Assembly (NCBI RefSeq): GCF_001666755.1
Contig: NZ_LZJC01000143.1
Location: 1-32,478 of the forward strand
From: Mycobacterium sp. E1214
GTDB taxonomy: Bacteria > Actinomycetota > Actinomycetes > Mycobacteriales > Mycobacteriaceae
Length of the DNA: 32,478 bases
Reading direction: 5' to 3'
The notes under the pieces are model-generated. The model was given only the letters and a program-made list of their open reading frames with translations. It did not search any database and was not told the DNA's origin. Both the position numbers and the translations under genes were made by a program. Below, piece after piece: positions 15,447-23,233 of the stretch (its first letter is position 1; each line of letters begins with the position of its first letter).

Positions 15447-15845
15447 TCACTCCTCGACGGTGACCGGGATGGGTTGATAGCGGATCTTGTCGCCGGCGGC
15501 CCCGCCGTCGGTCGGGCTGTCGGCGGCGCCGGAGGGCGGACCGTCCGGCGGGGAATCGTGCGGTGGCGGCGCCGCGCGGTCGTTGACGTCGTTGACGATC
15601 GAGCGGATGACCTCGAGCAGGGCGATGCTGTGGTCAGCGACCACCGTAAGCAGCGGATGCTGGTCGCCGGTGGCCAGGGCGGCCAGGGCGCACACCGGGC
15701 ACCACACCTGCTGGCACTTGCCGGTTCCCACCCCTTTGCCGGCGGTCAGCGCCGCCGCCGCCCGCACGGCGGGGTCGATGCCGTCCAGGATTGACTGGGC
15801 CAGCCTGCGCAACTCGGGGCCGAGATCGGAATGCGCGCCGTTCAT
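15447..15845 (-). CDS. Conserved mycobacterial protein with C-x5-C-x2-C motif (Rv2183c-type)
   Basis: A 132-residue protein with no assigned function. The N-terminal half is helical (LGPELRRLAQSILDGID...AALTAG) and holds GKCQQVWCPVCALAAL, three cysteines that could bind zinc or an iron-sulfur cluster with a partner residue. A helical stretch follows (HSIALLEVIRSIVNDVNDRA), then a Pro/Gly/Asp-rich disordered tail ending IRYQPIPVTVEE. It starts in an ATGA overlap with the stop of the ArsA/GET3-like ATPase, so the two are made together and may interact, which is inference. The family is restricted to mycobacteria and close relatives as far as I know. Confidence 0.85.
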   Translation of the reverse strand: MNGAHSDLGPELRRLAQSILDGIDPAVRAAAALTAGKGVGTGKCQQVWCPVCALAALATGDQHPLLTVVADHSIALLEVIRSIVNDVNDRAAPPPHDSPPDGPPSGAADSPTDGGAAGDKIRYQPIPVTVEE

Positions 15846-17116
15846 TTAGGCCACACCTCCGGATCCGGTCGAAAACGCACTGTCAGCTCGGTACCCCGAA
15901 CGCGGGCGTCTAATACGATGCAGCGGCGGAGCACGGACGCCAGCCGCACCCTGCGCCGCAATCCGCCGGCGCTGATGATGAGGTCGTCGTCGACGCGCCC
16001 CAGCGTGAGCCCGGCGGGGTCGAGTTGCGGCAACGCTAGCCGCATGCGGTAGATCGAGCCAAGCCCCGTGCCGGATTCCAGGTCTACCGTGGGCCGCAGC
16101 GGTCCCGGCGGCGCGACCCCGCCGCGCCGGCGCGCCGCGTCGAGCAGCTCTGCCAGCGCCTTGGGGCCGATCGGCTCGGCGGGCAGGTGCGGGGTCAACA
16201 CCAACGCCACCTCCCCGATGGTGGCGTCGAGCTCCTCGAGCACGCCGCGCTGCTCGGCGATCCGCTCGGCGTACCAGTGGAAGGCGGGGTGCTCCGGCAG
16301 GTTGCGGTACTCATAAGAGTCGTCTTGCGCCAGCACCTGATTGACGATCAATTCCTCGACGCGCACGCCCATCAACGCCAGCGACCCCAGCGTGCGGGCC
16401 GCCTCCGCGGCGACCACCCGTTCGGGGGTCAGCACCAGGTGGGCGCTGACCTGTCGACCGTCGGTCAGCAGCGCGCTGAGCCCGTCGACGCTGGCGCTGA
16501 CGCGCTCCAACAGTTCGACGACCCCCGCCGACCGGGGGTCGTCGGAGGTGAGCGCCAGCCGGCGGTGCCGCGGCCAGGCCCGCTCGACGTACAGGGCGAA
16601 GGTGGCGGGCAACGTCAACATGCGCAGCGCGTCGGCGGTCGACGCGCAGTCGACGACGATGCGGTCCCACCGCCCGCTGGCCGCCAGCTCGCCGACGGCG
16701 TGCAGGCCGAGCACCTCCTGCACGCCGGGCAGCGCCGAAAGTTCTTCGGGCGCAATGGAACTCAACTCCGATTCGGGAAATTGCCGGTCCACCGCGGCGA
16801 TCACCTCGCGCCACCGCGTCTCGAGCAGCGCGAGGGTGTCCAGCGCCAGCGCGTCAAGGAAACCCCCGCCCGCCGCGCCGGTGTCGAGCTCGGCGAGGAC
16901 GCGGAGGGGTTCCCCGCGGCTCGGCGGGACGGGGACGCCGAGCACGTCGCCGAGGGAGTGCGCCTGGTCGGTCGACACCACCAACACTCGCTGCCCGGCG
17001 CCGGCGGCGCTGACCGCGGTGGCGGCGGCCAGGGTGGATTTCCCTACCCCGCCTTTGCCAACGAAAAGACTGAGTCGGGTCGGGACGGACTCCCGGGATG
17101 CGCTGGACTCACTCAG
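15842..17116 (-). CDS. ArsA/GET3-like ATPase (Rv2184c-type), CTG start proposed
   Basis: A SIMIBI-class P-loop ATPase. The deviant Walker A GKGGVGKST lies in RLSLFVGKGGVGKSTLAAAT at 17068-17010 or so, followed by RVLVVSTDQAHSLGDVLG (switch region), DRIVVDCAST (Walker B) and VEELIVNQVL. GET3/ArsA relatives use ATP to load tail-anchored proteins or metal oxyanions; no metal-binding Cys triad is seen, so an ArsA role is unlikely. The first ATG/GTG/TTG in frame (GTG 16987) comes after the Walker A, so a start there would remove the ATP site. The only NTG between the upstream in-frame stop (17134) and the P-loop is CTG 17116, overlapping the last codons of the upstream SRPBCC gene; I propose this start (424 residues). 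The stop forms ATGA with the next gene. Confidence 0.78.
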   Translation of the reverse strand: MSESSASRESVPTRLSLFVGKGGVGKSTLAAATAVSAAGAGQRVLVVSTDQAHSLGDVLGVPVPPSRGEPLRVLAELDTGAAGGGFLDALALDTLALLETRWREVIAAVDRQFPESELSSIAPEELSALPGVQEVLGLHAVGELAASGRWDRIVVDCASTADALRMLTLPATFALYVERAWPRHRRLALTSDDPRSAGVVELLERVSASVDGLSALLTDGRQVSAHLVLTPERVVAAEAARTLGSLALMGVRVEELIVNQVLAQDDSYEYRNLPEHPAFHWYAERIAEQRGVLEELDATIGEVALVLTPHLPAEPIGPKALAELLDAARRRGGVAPPGPLRPTVDLESGTGLGSIYRMRLALPQLDPAGLTLGRVDDDLIISAGGLRRRVRLASVLRRCIVLDARVRGTELTVRFRPDPEVWPK

Positions 17117-17546
17117 CCTCGACTCGTTTCTTCAGGTCCTTCAAGGCGGTGTCGGTCAACCGACGCTCGGCCTTGCGCTTGAGCAGCCCGATCATGGGCA
17201 TGGCCAGGTCCACCGACAGCTCGTAGGTGACCTCGGTGCCGGATCCCTTGGGAGACAACAGGTATGAGCCCTCCAGCGAGCGCAGCAGCGAGCTGGAGAC
17301 CAGCGTCCAGCTCACCGAGCGCCGGTCCGCCGGCCAGGTGTAGGACATGACCATCGTGTCCTTGAGCACCGTGGCGTCCAGCACGATGCGCGCGACCTTG
17401 GGGTACCCGTCGGCGTCCTTCTCCTGGACCTCGGCTTCCTTGTACTCGGAGATCCAGTCCGGGTAGGAGTCGATGTCGGCGATCACTTGCATCACCGTGT
17501 CCGGGTCGGCATCGATGTAGATCGTTTGGGTCGTCTTCTCCGCCAC
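17109..17546 (-). CDS. TB16.3: SRPBCC (START-like) protein TB16.3-type (Rv2185c)
   Basis: A 145-residue SRPBCC-superfamily protein with the helix-grip fold used to enclose hydrophobic ligands. It begins MAEKTTQTIYIDADPDTVMQVIADIDSYPDWISEYKEAEV, the typical first strand and helix pair, and ends with the long C-terminal helix (RRLTDTALKDLKKRVEAE). Ligand and activity are unknown; the homologue was named from the M. tuberculosis proteome. Start GTG 17546 has GAGAGAGGG about ten bases upstream, with a small CCCGC/GCGGG hairpin (17565-17576) just before it. Its stop overlaps the proposed start of the ATPase, so the pair is translationally coupled. Confidence 0.9.
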   Translation of the reverse strand: MAEKTTQTIYIDADPDTVMQVIADIDSYPDWISEYKEAEVQEKDADGYPKVARIVLDATVLKDTMVMSYTWPADRRSVSWTLVSSSLLRSLEGSYLLSPKGSGTEVTYELSVDLAMPMIGLLKRKAERRLTDTALKDLKKRVEAE

Positions 17547-17662
17547 CTGGTTGCTGCCCTCTCTCCCGCAAGCGGGTCACCCCCGCTCCGGGGAAACTGC
17601 CTTGCGGGACTTACCCCGGGCCTCCGGTCGGAAACGCTACTCTCCGCACCAACCCGACCCGG

Positions 17663-18052
17663 CTAAACTACCGGAGAAACTCCGACCGGTCGGAGGCGTT
17701 CCAGCTCCGCCTTGACCTCGAACGCCATTTTCTTGCCCGCCACCCGACGGCGGTGCGTCATTTTCGCCAGGTTCAACTTGGCCAGCTGCCAGGCCGCCAC
17801 CCCGGTGGGTTCGGCGTGCAGGAAGTAGTGCAGCACCACGCCGTCGAGCGAGGGCTCCAGCCACACCTCCATGGTGCCGGTGAGGGCGCCCGTAACGGTC
17901 CACCGGATGCCCTTGTCGCCGCGGTCCTCGACGACCTGCAGCCGCAGGTCCGGCCACCACCGGCGCCAGCTCGACGGGTCGGCGACGGCCGCGCCGACCC
18001 GCCCGCCGTCCGCCGCGACGAACGTCTCGTCCGCGATCTGGATGCTGTTCAT
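17663..18052 (-). CDS. SRPBCC-family protein (Rv2186c-type)
   Basis: A 129-residue protein, same length as the M. tuberculosis homologue, beginning MNSIQIADETFVAADGGRVGAAVADPSSWRRWWPD. The pattern of strand, helix, W-rich turn and later WLEPSLDGVVLHYFLHAEPTG is that of polyketide-cyclase/START-like SRPBCC proteins. It is thus a second member of the superfamily directly upstream of the first. Ligand unknown. ATG 18052 is chosen from homologue length; the frame is open to 18190 but the extra region is Pro/Arg-rich. It is divergent from fadD15 with a 163-bp gap, and 116 bp separate it from the next gene, so it may be the first gene of the transcript. Confidence 0.85.
   Translation of the reverse strand: MNSIQIADETFVAADGGRVGAAVADPSSWRRWWPDLRLQVVEDRGDKGIRWTVTGALTGTMEVWLEPSLDGVVLHYFLHAEPTGVAAWQLAKLNLAKMTHRRRVAGKKMAFEVKAELERLRPVGVSPVV
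17680..17695. repeat. 16-bp perfect palindrome
   Basis: CTCCGACCGGTCGGAG is identical to its reverse complement. It lies in the last codons of the Rv2186c-type gene and could act as a protein site or a 3'-end hairpin; it may also be coincidental in GC-rich coding DNA. Confidence 0.6.
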
Positions 18053-18215
18053 CCCGTCAGCTTCACACACTCCCTTCGGTGGCCGCGCCGGGGGCGGCCG
18101 GTACTCCGGCCACCCGCGGCCACCGGGACGGGAGCAGGCCGGCCGGCGGTTTAGGCTGGTGACAGCAATCCCGCTGCCGGGAAATCCCACCTGAGCAAAT
18201 CGAGGTCACAAGAAA

Positions 18216-20018
18216 GTGCGTGAGTACAGCGTCCCCGCCCGCTTCTCCGTCGGCGAGCACGACAACATCGCGAACATGGTCTTCGAACATGAGCGCGACA
18301 ACCCGGACCTCGTCATCTACCAACGCCAGGTCGACGGCGCGTGGACGGACGTCACCTGCGCGCAGGCCGCCGATGAAATCCGTTCTGCGGCACTGGGATT
18401 GATTGCACTCGGGGTGCAGTCCGGCGATCGGGTGTGCATCTTCTCGGCCACCCGCTACGAGTGGGCCATCTTCGACCTGGCGATTCTGTCGGTCGGCGCG
18501 GTCACCGTGCCGATCTATGAGACGTCGTCGGCGGAGCAGGTGCGGTGGGTGCTGCAGGACTCCGAGGCGGTGGTGGCGTTCGCCGAGACCGACGAGCACG
18601 CCGCCATGGTCACCGAACTCAGCGCCGAACTGCCCGCACTGCGGCGGGTCCTGCACATCGACGGGTCGGGACCCAAGGCGCTCGACCAGCTGGTCGAGGA
18701 GGGCGCGGCGGTGGACCCCGCAGAGGTGACCGCGCGGCTCGAGGCGCTGGGCGCCGACGATCCGGCGACGTTGATTTACACCTCCGGCACCACCGGGCGG
18801 CCCAAGGGCTGCCAGCTCACGCACTCCAACCTGCTCTACGAGACCCGCGGCGCCAAGGAGAGCCTGCCCACGCTGCTCGAGGAGGGGCAGCGGCTGCTGG
18901 TGTTCCTGCCGCTGGCGCACGTGCTGGCCCGCTCGCTCACGCTGTCCGCGTTCGCCAACAAGGTCACCGTCGGGTTCACCAGCGACATCAAGAACCTGGT
19001 GCCGCTGTTTGCGGTGTTCAAGCCGACGGTGGTGGTGTCGGTGCCGCGGGTGTTCGAGAAGGTCTTCAACACCGCCGAGCAGAACGCCTCGAACGACGGC
19101 AAGGGCAAGATCTTCGCGGCGGCCGTGCAGACCGCCGTCGACTGGAGCAAGGCGCAGGACGGCGGCCGCAAGGGGCTGGCGCTGCGCGCCAAGCACGCCG
19201 TGTTCGACCGGCTGGTGTACAACAAGCTGCGCGCCGCGCTGGGCGGCGACTGCCACGCGGCGCTGTCCGGCGGCGCGCCGCTGGGCTCACGGCTGGGGCA
19301 CTTCTACCGCGGCGTGGGGCTGACCATTCACGAGGGCTACGGCCTGACCGAGACCAGCTCGGCGATCACCGTCAACCAGGTGGGCAACGTCCGGATCGGC
19401 ACCGTGGGAACCCTGGTGCCCGGCAACAGTTTACGAATCGCCGAGGACGGCGAGCTGTTGGTCCGCGGCGGCGTTGTGTTCAGCGGCTACTGGCGCAACG
19501 AGCAGGCCACCGACGACGCGTTCACCGACGGCTGGTTCCGCACGGGCGATCTGGGCGCGGTGGACGAAGACGGATTCCTCAAGATCACCGGCCGCAAGAA
19601 GGAACTCATCGTCACCGCCGGCGGCAAGAACGTGGCGCCCGCCGTGCTCGAGGACCGGCTGCGGGCGCACCCGCTGATCAGCCAGGCGATGGTGGTCGGG
19701 GACAACAAGCCGTTCATCGGCGCGCTGATCACCATCGACCCGGAGGCGTTCGACGGCTGGAAGCAGCGCAACCATAAGGCCGCCGGCGCGTCGGTGGGCG
19801 ACCTGGCGACCGACCCCGACCTGGTCGCCGAGGTGGACTCCGCCATCAAGGAGGCCAACAAGGCGGTGTCGCACGCGGAGTCGATCCGCAAGTTCCGCAT
19901 CCTGCCGGTCGACTTCACCGAGGACACCGGGGAGCTGACGCCGACGATGAAGGTCAAGCGCAACGTCGTCGCCGAGAAGTTCGCCTCCGACATCGAGTCG
20001 ATCTACGAGAAGGAGTGA
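18216..20018 (+). CDS. fadD15: Long-chain fatty acid-CoA ligase FadD15
   Basis: A 600-residue ANL-superfamily acyl-CoA synthetase, equal in length to M. tuberculosis FadD15. It activates long-chain fatty acids to acyl-CoA through an acyl-adenylate. Seen: the ATP/AMP loop LIYTSGTTGRPKG near 187-198, EGYGLTETSSA, GWFRTGDLGAVDEDGFLKITGRKKE with the motor-joint residues, and the catalytic Lys in PTMKVKRNVV. Start GTG 18216 has GAGG about ten bases upstream. It is divergent from the SRPBCC-ATPase-plsM group, which fits a shared role in acyl-lipid metabolism (inference), and converges on pimB' with a 10-bp gap. Confidence 0.95.
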   Translation: MREYSVPARFSVGEHDNIANMVFEHERDNPDLVIYQRQVDGAWTDVTCAQAADEIRSAALGLIALGVQSGDRVCIFSATRYEWAIFDLAILSVGAVTVPIYETSSAEQVRWVLQDSEAVVAFAETDEHAAMVTELSAELPALRRVLHIDGSGPKALDQLVEEGAAVDPAEVTARLEALGADDPATLIYTSGTTGRPKGCQLTHSNLLYETRGAKESLPTLLEEGQRLLVFLPLAHVLARSLTLSAFANKVTVGFTSDIKNLVPLFAVFKPTVVVSVPRVFEKVFNTAEQNASNDGKGKIFAAAVQTAVDWSKAQDGGRKGLALRAKHAVFDRLVYNKLRAALGGDCHAALSGGAPLGSRLGHFYRGVGLTIHEGYGLTETSSAITVNQVGNVRIGTVGTLVPGNSLRIAEDGELLVRGGVVFSGYWRNEQATDDAFTDGWFRTGDLGAVDEDGFLKITGRKKELIVTAGGKNVAPAVLEDRLRAHPLISQAMVVGDNKPFIGALITIDPEAFDGWKQRNHKAAGASVGDLATDPDLVAEVDSAIKEANKAVSHAESIRKFRILPVDFTEDTGELTPTMKVKRNVVAEKFASDIESIYEKE

Positions 20019-20028
20019 CGGGCCGCGC

Positions 20029-21168
20029 CTAGCCGAGCAGCCCGGCCAGCCGGGCGGCCAGGGTGTCCCACCGCCATTGCGAGGTCGCCCAGCGGCGCCC
20101 CGCGGCGCCCATCGCGGCGGCCCGGTCGGGGTCGCCAAGCAGCCCGGCGACCGCGTCGGCGACCTGGCTGACCGAGCGGCCGTCGACGACCAGCCCGGTT
20201 TCGTTGTCGCGCACCGTTTCCGGCGCGCCCCCGGAGCGTCCGGCGATCACCGGCACACCGGTCGCGGACGCCTCGAGGAACACGATGCCCAGGCCCTCGA
20301 CGTCCATGCCGCCGCCGCGGGTGCGGCACGGCATGGCGAACACGTCGGCCAGCGCGTGGTGCGTGGGCAGCTCGGCGGCGGGCACACCGCCGGTGAAGGT
20401 GACATGCTCGTCGACCCCGCACTCGCGGGCGAGCTTGCGCAGCGCCTCCAGATAGGGGCCACCCCCCACGATCACCAGGGCCGCGCCGTCCACGCGGCGG
20501 CGGACCGACGGCAGCGCCTTGATCAACACGTCCTGCCCCTTGCGCGGCACCAGCCGCGACAGGCACACCACGGTGGGCCGTTCGCCCAACCGGTAGCGCG
20601 CCCGCAGCTCGGCGCGACCCGCCGGGTCGGGCCGGAACCGGTCGGTGTCCACGCCGGAGGGCAGGTATTCCAGTGACGCCTTGGGCCCGAACGCCGGCGC
20701 GAACCGCGAGCGCGTGTAGCGGCTGACGAAGGTGACGACGTCGGTGTCGTCGCCGATGCGCCGCAGCACCGAGCGCGCGACGGGCAGCATCGACCAGCCG
20801 ACCTCGTGACCGTGGGTGCTGGCCACCACACGCTTCGCGCCCGCGCCGCGGGCCCGCTGGGCGAGCAGGGCCAGCGGCGCGGCCGCCCCGAACCAAACGG
20901 CGTCGATGCCGTGCTCCCCGATCAGCCGGCGCATCCGGGCGTCGACCGAGGGGCCGGGCAGCATCAACGTGCCGGGGTGGCGCACCACCCGGTAACCGGC
21001 CGCCTCGGCGGCCTTGTCGTGGGCGTCGGCGCCCTTCCACTGGGGCGCGTAGACCGTGACCGCGTGCGGACCCTGCCGCACCAGCCTGTCGACGAATTCG
21101 CCCAGATACGACTGGATGCCGCCCGGGCGGGGCGGAAAGTCGTTGGTAACCAGCAGGACCCGACTCAC
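20029..21168 (-). CDS. pimB: PIM alpha-mannosyltransferase PimB'
   Basis: A 379-residue GT4 glycosyltransferase with two Rossmann domains. PimB' adds the second mannose, from GDP-mannose, to phosphatidylinositol monomannoside (or its acylated form) at the cytoplasmic face. Seen: the N-terminal loop RVLLVTNDFPPRPGGIQSYL, STHGHEVGWSMLP, VCLSRLVPRKGQDVLIKALP, and the E-x7-E donor motif in DVEGLGIVFLEASATGVPV followed by GAPETV. Start GTG 21168 matches the homologue and has TAGCCT seven bases upstream; the longer frame to 21207 adds Arg-rich sequence. The name pimB here means the Rv2188c enzyme, not Rv0557. Confidence 0.93.
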   Translation of the reverse strand: MSRVLLVTNDFPPRPGGIQSYLGEFVDRLVRQGPHAVTVYAPQWKGADAHDKAAEAAGYRVVRHPGTLMLPGPSVDARMRRLIGEHGIDAVWFGAAAPLALLAQRARGAGAKRVVASTHGHEVGWSMLPVARSVLRRIGDDTDVVTFVSRYTRSRFAPAFGPKASLEYLPSGVDTDRFRPDPAGRAELRARYRLGERPTVVCLSRLVPRKGQDVLIKALPSVRRRVDGAALVIVGGGPYLEALRKLARECGVDEHVTFTGGVPAAELPTHHALADVFAMPCRTRGGGMDVEGLGIVFLEASATGVPVIAGRSGGAPETVRDNETGLVVDGRSVSQVADAVAGLLGDPDRAAAMGAAGRRWATSQWRWDTLAARLAGLLG

Positions 21169-21175
21169 CTGCGAC

Positions 21176-21181
21176 AGGCTA
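21176..21181 (-). promoter_or_regulatory. Candidate -10 element of pimB'
   Basis: TAGCCT on the minus strand with a seven-base spacer to GTG 21168, so a leader of zero or one base. No ribosome-binding site is present, consistent with leaderless translation. Confidence 0.6.
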
Positions 21182-21213
21182 GCGCGGCGCCGAGGCGGGC
21201 CGCGCACGCGGCC

Positions 21214-22062
21214 CTAGCGGGTCAACCACTGATGCCAGCGCACCAGCAGATCCGCCGGGGCGGTGTTCAGGATGTCGTGGGCGGCGGTGGGCAGGTCGGC
21301 GTGGCGGACGCCGCAGGTGGCCAGGTAGAGCTCGCGCAGTTTCGGCGCACCGTAGGTGTCGGCCACGAAGCGGGCGAACCACCACGCGCGGTCGTACGCC
21401 AGGGATCGCTGCGGTCCGGGCGCGTCCAGCTCGGCGTCGGACGGCAGCGTCAGCGGCACGGGCGACGCGTCGGCCGGCACCGGTGTCGGCGGCCGGGCCA
21501 CGAAGTCGGCGACGCCCTCGGGTAGCCAGCGGGGCGCGTCCAACACGGTATCGGCGCGCGACGCGTAGTGAAAAAGCTCGTGTGTCAGCACGATTCGCAG
21601 CGACGCCGGGCTCATGTTCGCCGCGCCGGGCGCGAACACGATCCGCTGGCCGTAGGCCACCCGGCGCGCCGGGTCCACCCGGTCGACGACCGTCACGGCC
21701 GCGATATCGGCCCACTGCGACTCCGATCCGCCGCCGGCGGCGCCGCGGAACTCCGCATCCGTGCCGGCCGCGACGAGCGCGATGTTCCGCGGCCAATCGA
21801 CGCCCCAGAAGGCCTCGACGGCGCCCACCGCCGGACCGAGGCTCGCCACGACGCGGGACAGCAGGCGATCGCTGGCGGTGCCGCCCAGCGAGAGCAGGCT
21901 GACGGTGCGGTCGCCGACGGTCAACGACTTGGTCGCGGCGTCGACGGCGCGATGCGCGGGGGTGATCAACTGCGGCGGCCGGATCCGGCCATCGCGCGCG
22001 GCGTCGAACGGCACGGCCGCCGCGACCACCAACTCGACGAGGAAGACCCAGGCCAACAGCAC
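21214..22062 (-). CDS. Predicted membrane-anchored zinc metallopeptidase (Rv2189c-type)
   Basis: A protein of 282 residues from GTG 22062. It opens with a hydrophobic helix (LLAWVFLVELVVAAAV) preceded in the open frame by an Arg cluster, so it is an exported or N-terminally anchored protein. The outer domain contains HELFH at 161-165 and, 17 residues on, PEGVADF with Glu182: the HExxH plus downstream Glu arrangement of MA-clan (gluzincin) zinc peptidases. The homologue is usually listed as hypothetical. The start is uncertain: no other NTG start lies between the upstream in-frame stop inside ripC and 22062, and no ribosome-binding site is visible. It directly follows ripC (31-bp gap), so a wall-related substrate is plausible but unproven. 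Confidence 0.75.
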   Translation of the reverse strand: MLLAWVFLVELVVAAAVPFDAARDGRIRPPQLITPAHRAVDAATKSLTVGDRTVSLLSLGGTASDRLLSRVVASLGPAVGAVEAFWGVDWPRNIALVAAGTDAEFRGAAGGGSESQWADIAAVTVVDRVDPARRVAYGQRIVFAPGAANMSPASLRIVLTHELFHYASRADTVLDAPRWLPEGVADFVARPPTPVPADASPVPLTLPSDAELDAPGPQRSLAYDRAWWFARFVADTYGAPKLRELYLATCGVRHADLPTAAHDILNTAPADLLVRWHQWLTR

Positions 22063-22093
22063 CGGTCGGCGCCGGCGGCGTGAGTTGGGGCGT

Positions 22094-23233
22094 CTAGTAA
22101 CGGCGCGCGTCGTAGATCGGGCCGGAGGAGTTCATCGGCACCACCCGGACCGGCACGCCGTAGGTCGACGAGTGCACCATCATGCCGTCACCGATGTAGA
22201 TGCCCGTGTGCGAGGCGTCGGAATAGAAGGTCAGCACGTCACCGGGCTGCAGGTCCGACAGCGACACGGGCTGCCCGCCGTGGGCGAGCGCCTGGCTGGA
22301 GTGCGGCAGCGAGATGCCGGCCTGCTGGAAGGCCCACATCACCAGGCCGGAGCAGTCGAAGCCGCCGGGAGCGGCGCCGCCCCACACGTACTGAGAGCCG
22401 ACCTGCGTCAGCGCGGCCTGCACGACGGTGTTCCTGTCGCCGCCACCCTGGGGCGGTGCGAACTGCTCACCGGGAGGCGGGGCCACGCCGGGTGCCTGCC
22501 CGTCGCCGGGGGGCGCACCGGGCGGCGCCGCTTCCGGCGCCGGCGCGCCCGGGCCGGGTGGCGCCGCGGCCGGGGCGGGGCCCGCCAGCGCCGTGCGCTG
22601 CTCGGGGGACAGCGAGACGTACTGGGACTTGACGACCGCGATCTGCACCTGCAGTTGGCTCTGCTTGGACTGCAGGCTGGCCCGCACCGCGGCGGCCTGC
22701 TCGGCGGCGCTCTTGGCGTCGGCGGCGGACTTCGCCGATTCCTTCTCGGCCTTGGCGGCCTGCTCACCGGCGGACTTGAAGCTAGCCATCTGGTTGGACA
22801 TCTGCGTCGCCATCACGCGCTGCACGGCGAGCTTGTCGATCAGCCCCTGCGGGGAGCCCGCGGTCAGGATCGCTTCCATGCCGTCGACGTGACCGCCCAT
22901 GTACTTGGCGGCGGCCAGGTTGTTGACGGCGGTCTGGTAGGAGGCCAGTCGGGCCTTGGCCGCGTCGACGGCGGCCTGATCGTCGTCGTGTTTCTTCTCC
23001 GCCGCGCGCTGCGCCCGCAGCTTGTCGTTCAGGTCGAGCTGCGCGCTGTGCATCGCCTCCGTGGTCTGCTCGGCCTGGCGCGACAGCTGGTTCAGCTTGG
23101 CCAGCGCGTCCTCGGCGGGGTCGGCCGCGGCGTAGGAGGTGACGATTCCGGATAAGACGGTAAAGCCCGCTAGCGTTCCGACGGCGGAGCGTGTAAGGGC
23201 ACGCGCAATCGGGTATCTAGACACAAGCCTCAA
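22094..23233 (-). CDS. ripC: NlpC/P60 peptidoglycan endopeptidase RipC-type (Rv2190c)
   Basis: A 379-residue secreted hydrolase that cuts the D-Glu-mDAP bond of peptidoglycan stems. An N-terminal signal peptide (SAVGTLAGFTVLSGIVTSYAAA) is followed by a coiled-coil region, about residues 40-205, rich in Ala, Gln and Lys. A Pro/Gly/Ala linker comes next, then the C-terminal NlpC/P60 domain with catalytic Cys294 in GGFDCSGLVMW and His342 and His354 in the DASHTGIYIG and MVHSS segments. Coiled-coil hydrolases of this class are usually activated by FtsEX-type partners. TTG 23233 was chosen because AAGGAAG lies 7 bases upstream and homologues begin MRL; GTG 23224 is an alternative. The upstream region carries inverted repeats. 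Confidence 0.94.
   Translation of the reverse strand: MRLVSRYPIARALTRSAVGTLAGFTVLSGIVTSYAAADPAEDALAKLNQLSRQAEQTTEAMHSAQLDLNDKLRAQRAAEKKHDDDQAAVDAAKARLASYQTAVNNLAAAKYMGGHVDGMEAILTAGSPQGLIDKLAVQRVMATQMSNQMASFKSAGEQAAKAEKESAKSAADAKSAAEQAAAVRASLQSKQSQLQVQIAVVKSQYVSLSPEQRTALAGPAPAAAPPGPGAPAPEAAPPGAPPGDGQAPGVAPPPGEQFAPPQGGGDRNTVVQAALTQVGSQYVWGGAAPGGFDCSGLVMWAFQQAGISLPHSSQALAHGGQPVSLSDLQPGDVLTFYSDASHTGIYIGDGMMVHSSTYGVPVRVVPMNSSGPIYDARRY

Noticed and set aside
15842..17116. Arsenite-transport role for the ArsA-like ATPase
   Set aside because: No cysteine triad for arsenite binding and no arsenic genes nearby; the general SIMIBI ATPase class is all that can be supported.
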